A stretch of DNA of 64,000 nt from Sphaerulina vaccinii (Eukaryota; Ascomycota; Dothideomycetes; Mycosphaerellales; Mycosphaerellaceae), in NCBI GenBank assembly GCA_022570795.1, contig JAKUDP010000023.1, positions 248,001 to 312,000 on the forward strand. The letters are read 5' to 3'. Below the pieces are notes generated by a model. That model had not been told where the DNA came from and ran no database searches. It saw only the letters and a program-made list of their open reading frames with translations. Below, piece by piece: positions 10,421-20,616 of this stretch; position 1 is the first letter of the stretch; every line of letters starts with the position of its first letter. Made by a program: the position numbers and the translations under genes.

Positions 10421-12670
10421 CGTGAGTGTGCTTTGTGTGTCGTTGGGAGTGTGTTGTGTTGTTGAGAGCGGTAAATGCAGTGAAGATGGCAGCTACCCTG
10501 TATGTTCGGCACCCCGCGGTCGTCATTGCCGCGCACAGACGTTGCACGAGGACGACTTTTGATCAGAAGACTCCTTCCTCTTCATCTCACCAACATCATC
10601 AACATCGTTCTCGTGTCACTTCAGTGACATCGCCTACAGCATGGAGCCAGCCGATCAAAGATGCTTCACGTGGCGAGCAGCTGCCTGCACAGCTCTCTGA
10701 GCATCAACCCAACGCTGTAGGTGCATAATGGTAACAAGACAACATGTGAAATGTCTTATAAGCAAGACTTTGTGGCGACACAGTGGGCTCCCAACGGAAT
10801 AGGGGTACACGCCTTATCAACAGGCTCTCCGTGGGCGACCGCGATGCTTCCACATCGCTCTCGCCATGACGGACCTATCTCATGAACGTCCAGCCAGCTT
10901 CACGACCCGAGAATATGCATACGCGCCGCTGCCCGGCCAAAGATGGATCCGGACTCTGCTATTAGATCCTGCGCGAGACTTGAATGCCCCACATATCACC
11001 TCTTCCTCGCTGAGCCGACATGCACAGCCTTGCAGGGCAATCTAGGGATTTAGAGGTTGGAAAGCTGTACTGGACAGACGATCAGGCTTGTTTAGCCAAG
11101 ATGCGAGAGAACCTGTTGAGCTCCGCGCTGCAATTGCTACATTGCCTTTATTGCGATCGATTCTGTCCCTCATCGACATATCTTGCGCCTCAGGAATGGC
11201 GTCAATCATGGAAGTTTTGTTGTTGACTTCTTGCGTGTTGACACTCGGTCGCGCGACAAGTCTGGCTATCGAGCTCGACATGCAGAAGAGAATCTGAGAT
11301 GACCCGGGCTCCCAGATGGGCACGATATGATTGAACAATGGCGACTACGGAACGAACCAACACTGTACGAAAGCTCAATGCTGGCACTGGTCCCTGCTTA
11401 GAACATGGACACTGGTTCTCCGATACTGTAGATATCATTCGAAGTGGTATCTATACACGCTATAAGAGTTCTGCCCACGTCAACCTATCCCAGGACTGCT
11501 AACGAAGTAGGAGGACGCTCAAGTACCACGATTGATCTAAGGCTACCACACATCCGACGCCAACTCATGTTCTTGTCGATCCTACCGAACACTACCACCG
11601 AACTGTAGTCGCCCCCGGCTGTCGACGAGTCGGTGTTGTTCTCAGGAGACAGGTAATCTTTCTTGACTCCACTATGTGGTCCTGGAGTCTTGGGAACGTG
11701 TATCCTCTGCTGTCTGGCTAGCGGGTTGCGGGACACCTTCAATTCTCCAATCCAGTTACTTTCTGGCTGGCCTGGGAGCTGATCAGCGAACTATCGTCAC
11801 AGCTACCCGAACATGCTGACCTTCTATCACATTGCGCTTTTCTATGGAAATGCTGTGATTCGACTTGACGTATATGAGTACATCTCTCTCCGGTACAGCT
11901 GGTATGAAGTCGCTTCCGCTCGTCAGCCTGCGTGTGAGCTCTCCCATGCTGATGTGGCGATGCCGAGCGATGTAATGGCACTCCGGAGCGGCTTAAGGGC
12001 GAGAATGAGCTGACGTATGCTAACGATGCAGCAACAGCAATGTGTAGCGGACGCAGAAGAACCTTTATGAGACTCTATACAAAGAGAGGCCAGCTGAAAT
12101 CTGTTACTCCGCTGTGCGGCAGAGCTATGATGATGTGTCGCAGTTCGCTGCGCCAGCGCCATTATGCAAGCCCTCGAGCATGTGGGGACCAATTTAGCAG
12201 CAGAGGAGCTCGTCCATGCATGAAAACGCCAATCGCTTGCAAAGTGGAGTCAGCTAGAAGGTCGCACACGGCTGTGTCAATTCTGCAGTACAGCACCGCA
12301 CACCGGAATATCAGCGCTGCGCATTCAGCAGGGCGACTCCATGCAGGATCGACCTCATACCCTCAGGCACTCGAGAAGCCCAGTCTCGGTCTATCTTAGG
12401 ATGTCAAGAGGTACCACGAGACTTTCGACAAGCTGTACGAAGACTACTCATCCTGCTTGTGGTCCCCAAACTGCATGGCGCCGAGGCGGAGTCATGCACT
12501 ATTCTACTGAGCCTGGGGCAGTAACAATGTTCATTGTGAAGAAGGGCAACCTCTTCTGCGTCTGCTGGCGGCTCTGAGGCATCTGGTGCGGCCTGCAATG
12601 TGTCACTTTGTGGTTCATAAGAGAGGGACTGGCGCCTAACACGATGTCCAAAGTCTAATCTCTCAGCGCA
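10421..12670. other. 2.2 kb gene-poor interval containing a HET-like relic
   Basis: Apart from the short HET-like frame at 10866-11045, nothing is supportable. A minus-strand frame at 11485-11742 has balanced composition but no motif, start context or splice partners that convince. Confidence 0.5.
10866..11045 (+). pseudogene. HET-domain-type N-terminal fragment (relic)
   Basis: A 59-codon frame beginning at ATG 10866. Residues about 17-35 read like the start of many fungal HET proteins: an aromatic-rich YAYAPLPG turn followed by QRWIRTLLLDP, corresponding to the usual Tyr-x-Tyr-x-Pro-Leu ... Ile-Arg-Leu-Leu-x-Leu-x-Pro pattern. The frame then hits TAG at 11043. No clear donor or continuing HET core (Ala-Leu-Ser-Tyr-x-Trp-Gly, Ile-Asp-Ala-Ile-Cys-Ile) is found downstream, although a short AspAspGln-containing frame near 11075 could be a decayed remnant. 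Judged a fragment of a decayed heterokaryon-incompatibility-type gene. The match is by pattern only. Confidence 0.4.
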
Positions 12671-14861
12671 ATGCCTGTCACCATGCCATCCACGATCAGT
12701 ACCTGGCGTCGAGTCCTGAATCGCCTTCAGACGGAGAAGCCGACCCGCTCGGGTGTTCCTGATCGCCCCAAGATGTCCACTCCAAGTGACAGTAGCAGGG
12801 CTAGCTCTATCTCTTTACAGCCTGAGGATATATGGGGTCGAAGAATCGTGCTGTCTCTTGGTAAGTACTATCACATCTCATGAGATACCTGATACTGACT
12901 ACCGCACATCAGATGGTGGAGGCATCCGTGGCTTCAGCACCTTGCTCATCTTGCAGCAGTTGATGATCTTGATCGACGAGATCGAACAAAGATGTGATCA
13001 AACTACTCATGGTGCATCGCTCGCGGTCGATCACGGCAATCGAGTCGGACGTCGCCCGAAACATCAGGTTTCTGACTTGCCACTCAGGCCACATCACTAC
13101 TTCGACTACTTTGTTGGTACCAGTACCGGAGGGTCAGTAGCACTCACTTGTTATAGTTCATCTCTGATCTGAATATCGGTTTGGGACCAACGCTGTCTAG
13201 TTTCTACGTGGCGCGGAGGTCCTATTCCTGCAGAGAAAGATGGCATCCTCTTCGATGTGACACTGACATTGCCCTAGTCTTAGCGCGATCATGCTCGGTC
13301 GATTACAGATGACCGTCGAGGAGGCTCTCGGCCTGTACGACCTCGTGGGCAACAATGTCTTCGCGAAGCCACGATACAGATTGCTTCCGTCCTGGACGAA
13401 GATCTTCTTCACGCGTTACAGCTCCGAGAGAATGGAAAGAACACTAGTAGCTGCTATGGAAAAGGCTCTAGAACCGGAATATCAGCGCAGACGCCAGGAA
13501 TGGAGCTCGAAAGGACTGATACCACTTGCCAATGAAAATCCAGATGCAGCTCAAACGTAAGTGAATTCATCTCTTCGCCTGAGCCACCACTGATTCCGAG
13601 GCAGTGTCGTCATCTCCTGGGGAGGTGACGGCGTTCGTGAGACTCGCTTACATCGAAGCTTTACGCATCCCTTACCAGCATCAATGGAGCAGGCACAGGA
13701 CGACAAGCCTGTCTCGGCACACAAACCATTCATGTATGCATGTCGAGATCCAATATCGCAAGCAGCACGAGCCACCTCTGCTGCGCCCACGTACTTCGAT
13801 CCCATTGAGATCAGAGGCAACATTCTCTATGATGGTGCTTGTGAGGATGACTGCAACAATCCCGTGAACCTGGCTTACAACGAGGTCGACCAAATGCACG
13901 AACCACACAAGCCCGCTGTGGTAGTGTCCATTGGCACAGGTAAGCAATAGAAGGCTGAAGGCATCCACAACTCCCAATTTCTCACCTTTCGTTGAGCCTG
14001 CTATGGCAACAAGCTCAGAAACCGACTAGGTTGCGACAAATACGTTTCCACAGAGACAATTGCTGACCTGCTTCTCTTATAGGTATGGCTCGGCCAAAAG
14101 TGGCCAAGACATCTCCATCAAGAGTCTTGATCAAGGATCTGCTCGACATCCTCGGACGTATGCAGAAGAGTATAACAGACTCTGAGAAGACCCATGAAGC
14201 TTTCAAGGAGAAGTTGTATCACGAGAATCGATGGCTAGAGAGAGAAGGTCACAGCAGAGTTGCCTATTACCGCTTCAATCTGCCAGCGAACACTCCAGCC
14301 ACTGACATCTCCAAAATTCAACTCGATGAGTGGCAACCTCGACTGAACAAGAGAACCTTTGCAGGCGAGGAGATCAAGGCTGGCGCAATCACTAAAAGCA
14401 AAATGGAGGACGCCTTCCAGAACTGGATTGGGCCCGATGAGCAAGGCAACGAGAGCCCACATTTGCAACACCTACGAGACTGTGCAGAATCACTGGTGGC
14501 ACGTCGCCGATCGAGAGCAGATCATCCTCATTGGGAGCGTTTCGCTTACAACACCCACTATGAATGCCCTGAACGCCATATCTGTGCTGCTCGACATCGA
14601 TTCCACGACAGAGAAGATCTACGCAAACATGCAGTGTTGATGCATGGAGTTGTATCGAAGCAGGCCACTGGACGTTATGACTGCTATTGTAGTCCTGATG
14701 GCCTTGGTCAATCGGATCACCAACGTTTCTCTAGCTTGGGTGACTTCAAGACTCATCTGTGCAGTCTACACAACCTCAATCAGCCTCGAATATTGAGCAG
14801 CGAAGATGTGGAGAGGTGGATTGATGGTGGTCGAAGATTTCCTGATGTGCCCGCTGCGTGA
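12671..14861 (+). CDS. Patatin-like phospholipase with C-terminal Cys/His-rich region
   Basis: Exons 12671-12860, 12913-13132, 13278-13556, 13605-13939 and 14083-14861 (600 aa); all introns GT-AG, 52, 145, 48 and 143 nt. The patatin core has the oxyanion-hole motif DGGGIRG (residues 64-70, formed across intron 1), the nucleophile elbow GTSTGG (132-137, Ser134, formed across intron 2) and the second catalytic residue in DGA (306-308, Asp306). Ser-Ile-Gly-Thr-Gly closes the fold. Family members are serine-aspartate dyad lipid acyl hydrolases (phospholipase A2-like). After about residue 400 is a helical region, then two Cys/His clusters (around Cys-Pro-Glu-Arg-His and Cys-Tyr-Cys with later His pairs) resembling degenerate C2H2 fingers; similar tails occur in fungal patatin-like proteins. 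Role could be lipid remodelling or, by analogy with fungal patatin-NLR proteins, defence; no NACHT or repeat domain is present. Confidence 0.9.
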
Positions 14862-15616
14862 CCGTTCTCGCGCTCTCTGCGACTACTATGGCTTTGCAAG
14901 CAGCGACGGCGTCAAACAGAATATGTGCGTGAGTCAGAGAGATCCTGTGAGGGGAGGCGCTTGCAAGTCGGAACTGATGGCACATGGGCGATGGTTGAGT
15001 CTTGTTGGATAATCTGAGCGTTCTGTATGCCGTATACAGGTAACATTTTCGAATAATAGTAATGACATGCGCTGATAGTCACGATCTATACGACTTAGAT
15101 CTTGCTGAGGGGCTTGTGTACAGCTCATAGGCTGGACTACAGCCTCCTGCGGTCGAGTATCGCCATCTCGTCGAAGCTCTGCTTCAACTTCTATGACGCC
15201 AGTTTCGCGTACTTTCGCTTGGCCATTTCGGATATTAGAGCAACCTCCTTGGCTAGGTTCATCCTCGTAAGCAATGGAAAGAAGAGTTAGCAGAAAGGCA
15301 CTGAAGCCAGCTGAAGAGGGCTACATCCCACTGGTTCTTATACCTCTCCATAGGTCATACTTTCTAGCTCTACACCAAGCACATTCGAAATGTTACGACA
15401 GCTCTCAACGTTCTCGAGGACCTGAGTCCTCACATCATAGAAGACCACATTCAATGGTGTCCTCAGTCACTGAATCCCTTACAGTCCGGATTGCAGCAGA
15501 AGCGCATCGGATCAGGAACATTAGCATGTCTCTTATGGGTGCACCATGAGCCTGTTCCGTGCTGAAAAATCAGCAGTCATTAGCATTCTTCTCAATCCAT
15601 CCCGGCTGTTTTTCGC
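14862..15616. other. Intergenic, only weak reading frames
   Basis: About 750 bp. A minus-strand frame is open from about 15330 to 14934, and a plus frame 15365-15546 follows a TTCTAG acceptor-like site. Neither has a domain or an identifiable partner exon. Confidence 0.5.
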
Positions 15617-16219
15617 TCAATTTACACAGTTAGGTGGATTCGCCTGGCAATTCGCAACTCCAAGGCAATCGCAAGGTCTCCACGGATTAGTGAGGCATGT
15701 GTCGCCACCACCACCACCACCACCGCTGCTGCCTCCACCATCACCACCACAGTCATACGGGCTGTCCATGCATTGACCCACGCCATGGCAATTCACCTCG
15801 CATGAGAGGCCAGAACAGCAATCACTATCGGTCGAGCAGCCCACGTCTGTAGTACCGCAATTTGAGGGAGTGCCTAGAATGATTCTCACATCAGCAGCTC
15901 TCTCAGATGATCATAATATCAGCAGCTCTCTGAACTTAGGAGGTTTCTCTCTTATGCTAACAACGTACCTCCACAATCTCCACCGCATTCATACTTTGTT
16001 GCTATCACAGTTCAGTCCGCAGCTCAAGTCACCGCAGCAGTCGGTGGTCGCGTCGCAGTCCACTCCGTAGGAATAGCAACGTTTCTCGAGAAACGCAGGA
16101 AAGCGCTTTGCCAGGTGCTTGGGCGTCATGGCTCCGAGGATTGGTAGACCATTGCGCTGCAGACTTGCTGAGCCGAGAGACACTGCAGTCAACGTGATGA
16201 GTAGAGAGAGCTTGACCAT
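15617..16219 (-). CDS. Secreted cysteine-rich protein with two knottin-like modules, frame disrupted
   Basis: Minus-strand ATG at 16219. Residues 1 to about 19 are a signal peptide (MVKLSLLITLTAVSLGSAS), followed by a basic pro-like stretch ending in Lys-Arg. Two similar modules follow, each with a Cys-X6-Cys-Cys-Gly/Ser-x-Leu-Ser-Cys core and later Gly-Gly-rich Cys motifs, separated by a Gly-rich linker. The last module ends CQANPPNCVN at 15617. Read directly, the first exon meets TGA at 15989. Splicing from the GTGATA donor at 16008 to the acceptor ending at 15874 keeps frame (155 aa) but drops the end of module 1. A better-looking donor GTACGT at 15968 would keep YECGGDCGG, yet needs one base fewer in exon 1. 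So either a 1-base frameshift or an unusual splice is present. The cysteine spacing suggests disulphide-knotted apoplastic peptides, and an effector-like or antimicrobial role is possible. This is inference only. Confidence 0.6.
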
Positions 16220-16556
16220 GGTGGCTGAGACTCTTCCAGATCAAGGTTGGCGAGTATGGTGGTTGAGATGGCACGCAGCATCATGTTAAGTACTTCACCG
16301 TCCTCTCCTTAAAACAAACAACCAACTGCGAGGCATACCTTGATCGAGCATGCTCGCAGTGAGTTGCTGGCAGCTTTCGTGAAGCAAATGTTTGTTTTGT
16401 TAGGTGGAGTGTAGTAGACTGGTGGACAAGCTAGGTAGGCATACCCTTAGATGTTGGCGTGGTCTGTGCCTCAACAACCAGAAGAAGAACTTGGCAAAGG
16501 GCTGCTCTTCGTATTCATCGGGTTGGGAAACAAACTCACTCACCCTATCTTCCTCA

Positions 16557-18646
16557 TCAAACTCCCAAAAGATCCTCCCTCGCAACCTCCAACACATCAT
16601 CAACATGCCTTGCCTTCACACCCGTTCCCTCATCTTTCGCCAACAACCTCGCCATCTTCATAAAATTCTTGATCTGCCTCCCATTAATCTCCTCCTTCGC
16701 AAAACACTCAACTTCACTGTCCGCAATTTCTGCCCCACGCAAGGAATTCTTCCAAATTTGTACTCGGGAGGTCTTGTCAAGAGCTTTAAATGTCAAGGAC
16801 AAGTGGATCCGGGAGTGAAATGCGTCGTCGAAGTTCACGGTGCGGTTGGTGGTTAGGATGAGGATGCCTTTGTAGTATTCTAGGATGCGGAGGAAGGCCG
16901 CCACTCGCTTATTACGATCTCTTGCGACTTCGGAGTCGACTCGTTTTTCGAGAAAGGCGTCTGCTTCGTTGAGGAGGAGGACTGCGTTCCAGGAGGCTGC
17001 GAGGCGGAGGACCTAGCATTCATCGTCTTAGTACATAAGTGTCATGTCAAATGTGATAGTCCGGATGTCTGACTCGCCTTTCCAAATTGCTCCTCAATCT
17101 GCTTCGCCGTATCTCCCAACTCACTTGCACTAACCGCATACAGCGGCAACTGCAATTTGTCCGCAATACTCTCCGCCGTCAGAGTCTTTCCTGTCCCTGG
17201 CGGTCCTGCCAATAACATAATCAATCCCTGCCCCTTTCCTCGTACGAAATCCTCGAAATCTTCGTCAGCCTTGTTGTGCTGTTGTTGTCTTACCAATGCT
17301 TCCAAGAGACGTTTTCGTGCTGGCGGGATTACGAGCGATTGGAAAGCGTCTTTGTTCCAGAGTATTGGGGAGACATTATCGACTTCGAATTCAGCCCAGG
17401 ATTTAGAGGTTAAATCATATCCGCGAACCACGGAGCGACAGAATGATTCGGGACGTATGCCGAAGAGGGTTTCCGTCCAGCGGTGGTGCCGAAGAGGGGA
17501 AGCGTCGTTCACATCTGTGGAGGGGACTTCTTGGAGTTGGGTCGAGCCTGCGCTGAGGACGGGGTGACAATTTAGATTATCGAATACTGAGAGCAGGCCG
17601 GAGGTATTTCTTTTGTTCTCCACCACGTTTAGTATTTTAGTAGTTGAGTCTCGGGACAGCAGACATTCCAGTTTATGCGGTATGGTAGAAACGTGAGGGC
17701 TATGGCGACTTGCTTGCTGGCTGTGCATCTTGCCGTCCAGAATGATGCGGCCCTCTATGTATATCTCGACTTCTTCGAAATCGAAGGATCTATGCAGACG
17801 AGTGGAACCTTCGTAAGCGCGGTAGACTGGAGAGTGTTTGATCAGATCAGCGGCGGCTGCACCTCTGGCGTGGAGTGCTTCAAGAACAGAGTGGGCATTT
17901 TCGTAAAAGAAGAGAGGAACCACAGGCAAGGCGGATATTTTGATGCTGCCGGCGAATCCTTGCTGGTAGACTGCCGTCTTTCGCCAGCCGAATCTGCCTC
18001 CGTCGAAGTCGAGAAGGATGAGTTCGATTTGCAGAGTTGGGATCACTTCTCCGGATAGGTACTTGGCTTCGTTGACTAGCAGGCAGTGTTCTTTCCCATT
18101 CAATTCGCCAAAGACAGGGCAGCCCGGTGGGAACAGCATCCATAGTAGATTGAATGAGATGTTTCCATTTTTGACAAGATTCTGAGCATCCTTCATGTCA
18201 TTTCCAAAGTCCTCGTTCATCACATCCATCAACGCCTGAATCTCAGAGTCTGAAGCTCCACCATTGGCAGCAGCTAAAGTGGGCCACGAGTGCAGAAATG
18301 GATTGAATGGAGCATCAAAAGAGAGATGTTCCTCATCTATAGACGCTCCAGGATACCTTCGTAAAATCTGCCGCACGAGCTGTTTCAACTCAGGACTCTG
18401 GACTTCCAGAGTGACCAAGTTCAAATTCTTCCTTGCAGAACCAGTGCGAGCCTCCAGATATCTGGAGACTATGGCATGGTCTGGATGGGTGGATGCATTC
18501 TGAAGGTAATCCGGACATGTTTCTGACCAGTCCGTGCCGCCTCGCTCGTTCGGGATCCCATAGAGCTTCTTGACTTTTGCTGTATTATGGCTGTCTGCTA
18601 CGCCGTTGGGCAGGGCTTGTTTGGGAGTGTCGCTGGTGGAGGCCAT
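16557..18646 (-). CDS. AAA-type ATPase (fungal large N-domain family) with GC-AG intron
   Basis: Exons on the minus strand 18646-17078 and 17012-16557 (674 aa). The exon junction uses AAG|GCGAGT ... GCTAG, a GC-AG intron of 65 nt: no in-frame GT alternative reproduces the conserved Lys-Val-Leu-Arg-Leu-Ala joint. A long N-terminal region without catalytic motifs precedes the AAA module. Walker A is GPPGTGKT (481-488). The Walker B strand is VLLLNEADAF (534-543), in which the usual Asp is Asn538 while the catalytic Glu539 is kept. The sensor region ILTTNRTVNFDDAFHSRIH is intact. Fungal relatives are uncharacterised AAA proteins. Magnesium coordination may be altered. The stop at 16557 follows Leu-Leu-Gly-Val; a second frame immediately downstream encodes an acidic tail (EFDEEDRVSEF), so the true C-terminus could differ by a frameshift or intron. 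Confidence 0.85.
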
Positions 18647-19015
18647 TCTGACATGATACTTTCACCAGTGCGTCTGTCCATTGCGATGGGCTGACCCAGC
18701 ACAGCGCAGAAGAATGCATGATGGCGGACACGGACGAGAGGAAGAGGATGATCTGTATTGCTTTTGGGAAGCACTTGCCTCGTAGCCTCGTCTCGGTGTA
18801 GTGCGCTTAGTCATGTGCACAACTTTATGCTTGTTATGAGGGCCTATAGACTTGGTTTTACTTGTAACTCATAAGCTAGTCGAATCGGCCGACTTGGTTC
18901 CTTGCTTGTAGGTTTGCTTGCCATCTGAAGAATCAGACTTATTGGTGTACCAGTCTAGAAAGCCCAGGTCCCGAAATGAAAATCAAACCCGAGCAATACG
19001 ATCACCAGTATCCAC
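18647..19015. other. Intergenic, nothing recognised
   Basis: Region between the 3' end of the cupin gene and the 5' end of the AAA ATPase gene, both on the minus strand, so it must hold the ATPase promoter. No clear TATA element seen. Confidence 0.5.
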
Positions 19016-19806
19016 TCAATTCCTCTTCGCAATACCGCACTTCTTCAAGCAGGCATCAACGCCATTCGCAACATTAGCCGGAATCATGCTCCGGAATTGC
19101 TCGATACTCTCGCCATTGATCGCTTCAACATCAAGCACAGCCTTGACAATCTCCGGATCAAGCCCAAAGAGTGTCTGTGCGCTCTGCTGGACTCCTGGAT
19201 CCTCAGATGCGAATCCAGCAACAAAAGTGGCGTTGGTGCAATCAGGGTTGAACTAATGAGTCCTGAAGTCAGTAAAAGCAGATCAAGAGCAAACCCCGAG
19301 TGGAAAGAAGAACTCACCTCAGTGTGAACAGCTCCTTGAGGAAACACTGTCATTTGGAACTTCTCAAGCGTCCCATTAATCGGAGGCGCTCCATTCTCAG
19401 CAATGAAGTCTGTACCCAGACGTCCTTCAACAACGATGTTGATCTGCGAACTTCGAGGATGAACGTGAGGTGTGTTGAAGCCGCATGGTCCGAGGAAGCC
19501 TACGGTCATGGCCACGCCGGTGCCGATCAGTGCTGGGAAGACTTTGCGATCTGCTTTGACAGTGAAGCCGCCTTTGCCGCGTGTGACTGCGTCTGTGTTT
19601 GGAGGTGGGTTTTGGAAGTCATAGATCCAATCTTCGGGCTTGAGGAGGGCGATGCGGTCTATTGCCGTAGGTGCGAGCTCGAGTTGCTGGATCAGAGTGA
19701 GGCCAAACTGGGATGTGGCGTTTTCTGGGTGGTCATGATAGGATGCAGGTGCTGCGAGTGCAAGACCGCTGAGCAGAAGGCTGCTGAGGATGGTTGACTG
19801 GTGCAT
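19016..19806 (-). CDS. Secreted germin/spherulin-like cupin
   Basis: Exons on the minus strand 19806-19318 and 19252-19016 (241 aa), 65-nt GT-AG intron. A signal peptide (first about 19 residues, ending Ala-Leu-Ala-Ala) is followed by a single cupin domain. Cupin box 1 reads GFNTPHVHPRSSQINIVVEG: both histidines of HxH are present, but the glutamate expected four residues after Pro-Arg (HxHPRxxE in germins and spherulins) is Gln. Box 2 is FPQGAVHTEFNP, formed across the intron, with the third histidine. Family members bind Mn or another divalent metal; germins can be oxalate oxidase or superoxide dismutase, while spherulin-like fungal proteins are often stress- or wall-associated. The Gln for Glu change makes ordinary three-His-one-Glu coordination doubtful. 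The C-terminal helix region ends in CLKKCGIAKRN. Confidence 0.92.
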
Positions 19807-20616
19807 GATTAAGGTCGTGAATAATGTGAATCTAAGTCGTGTTGATGCTTGTGGTTGTTGAGAATATGAGTGTTAGTGCTTGTTAATGTTATGTGATCTT
19901 GTCCATCATATATGCCTTCGTGCACATCATCAAGCACGGTATTAGGCAACCAGCAGTCATGGACTTGTTTGGAAATGTCCAATTCAGGCTGCAGATGGGC
20001 TGAGTCTGTTGGTGGCACCGGAGGAGCATAAGCTGCGATCCTCCCTATGGAGTGCATGCAGTACATGCGTGGCTTCAACAGTACGCGTTGTAAGGTCAGC
20101 TTATCTACAGTAAGTATGCTGCGTGCCTTATACTCTTGTATGGTCGTCGTGCAACAGTTCGGCCTTGCTCCGTTGCGCTCTCGATAGTGTTAGTGCTACT
20201 GGACTTTGACTACGATGAACCGGTTCGCTACACTCATGCGTCGTACGCAAAGTCTGTGATTAGATCGCTTGCTGCTGCTGGCTCAGTAGGAACCGTTCTC
20301 GTGCGCCTTGTTGCAGACTGACACGCGGCGGAGTCGTTGCAGGTGGCCTGGTTTGGAAAAGTTCTTGGGTGCGAACGCCTCGTCGTTCTGAGAATATGAG
20401 ACGGGTCTCTGTAGAGAGTCAGGCATACTAGGGCTCGTGATATATGATAGTAGGCGGTGTACTTTGTATGTTGGTGGAAGGAAAAAGGACGTCTTCAGCC
20501 ATGTTTCTATTTTTGCCACTGTTGCTTGGCGCCCACTAGCGCGAGACTTTCGTGTACCTCGACCTCTTCCTCCTGAATGGATATCCAAGATTCAACAACA
20601 TCACGAACTCTGCGCA
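19807..20616. other. Intergenic between divergent cupin and unknown gene
   Basis: About 800 bp shared by two genes transcribed away from each other. The frame of the downstream gene is open back to an ATG at 20437, so a longer N-terminus is possible. No repeat or clear regulatory element recognised. Confidence 0.5.

Noticed and set aside
11485..11742. Minus-strand frame with balanced composition
   Set aside because: No motif, no convincing splice partners and no known family pattern.
14934..15330. Minus frame containing a DYQRMSLLL phrase, recalling a motif seen after Gln-rich tails in some fungal proteins
   Set aside because: The phrase is short and the surrounding sequence does not match the rest of that motif.
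15365..15546. Plus frame after a TTCTAG acceptor-like site
   Set aside because: No upstream exon in phase with a start codon could be found; it could be chance.
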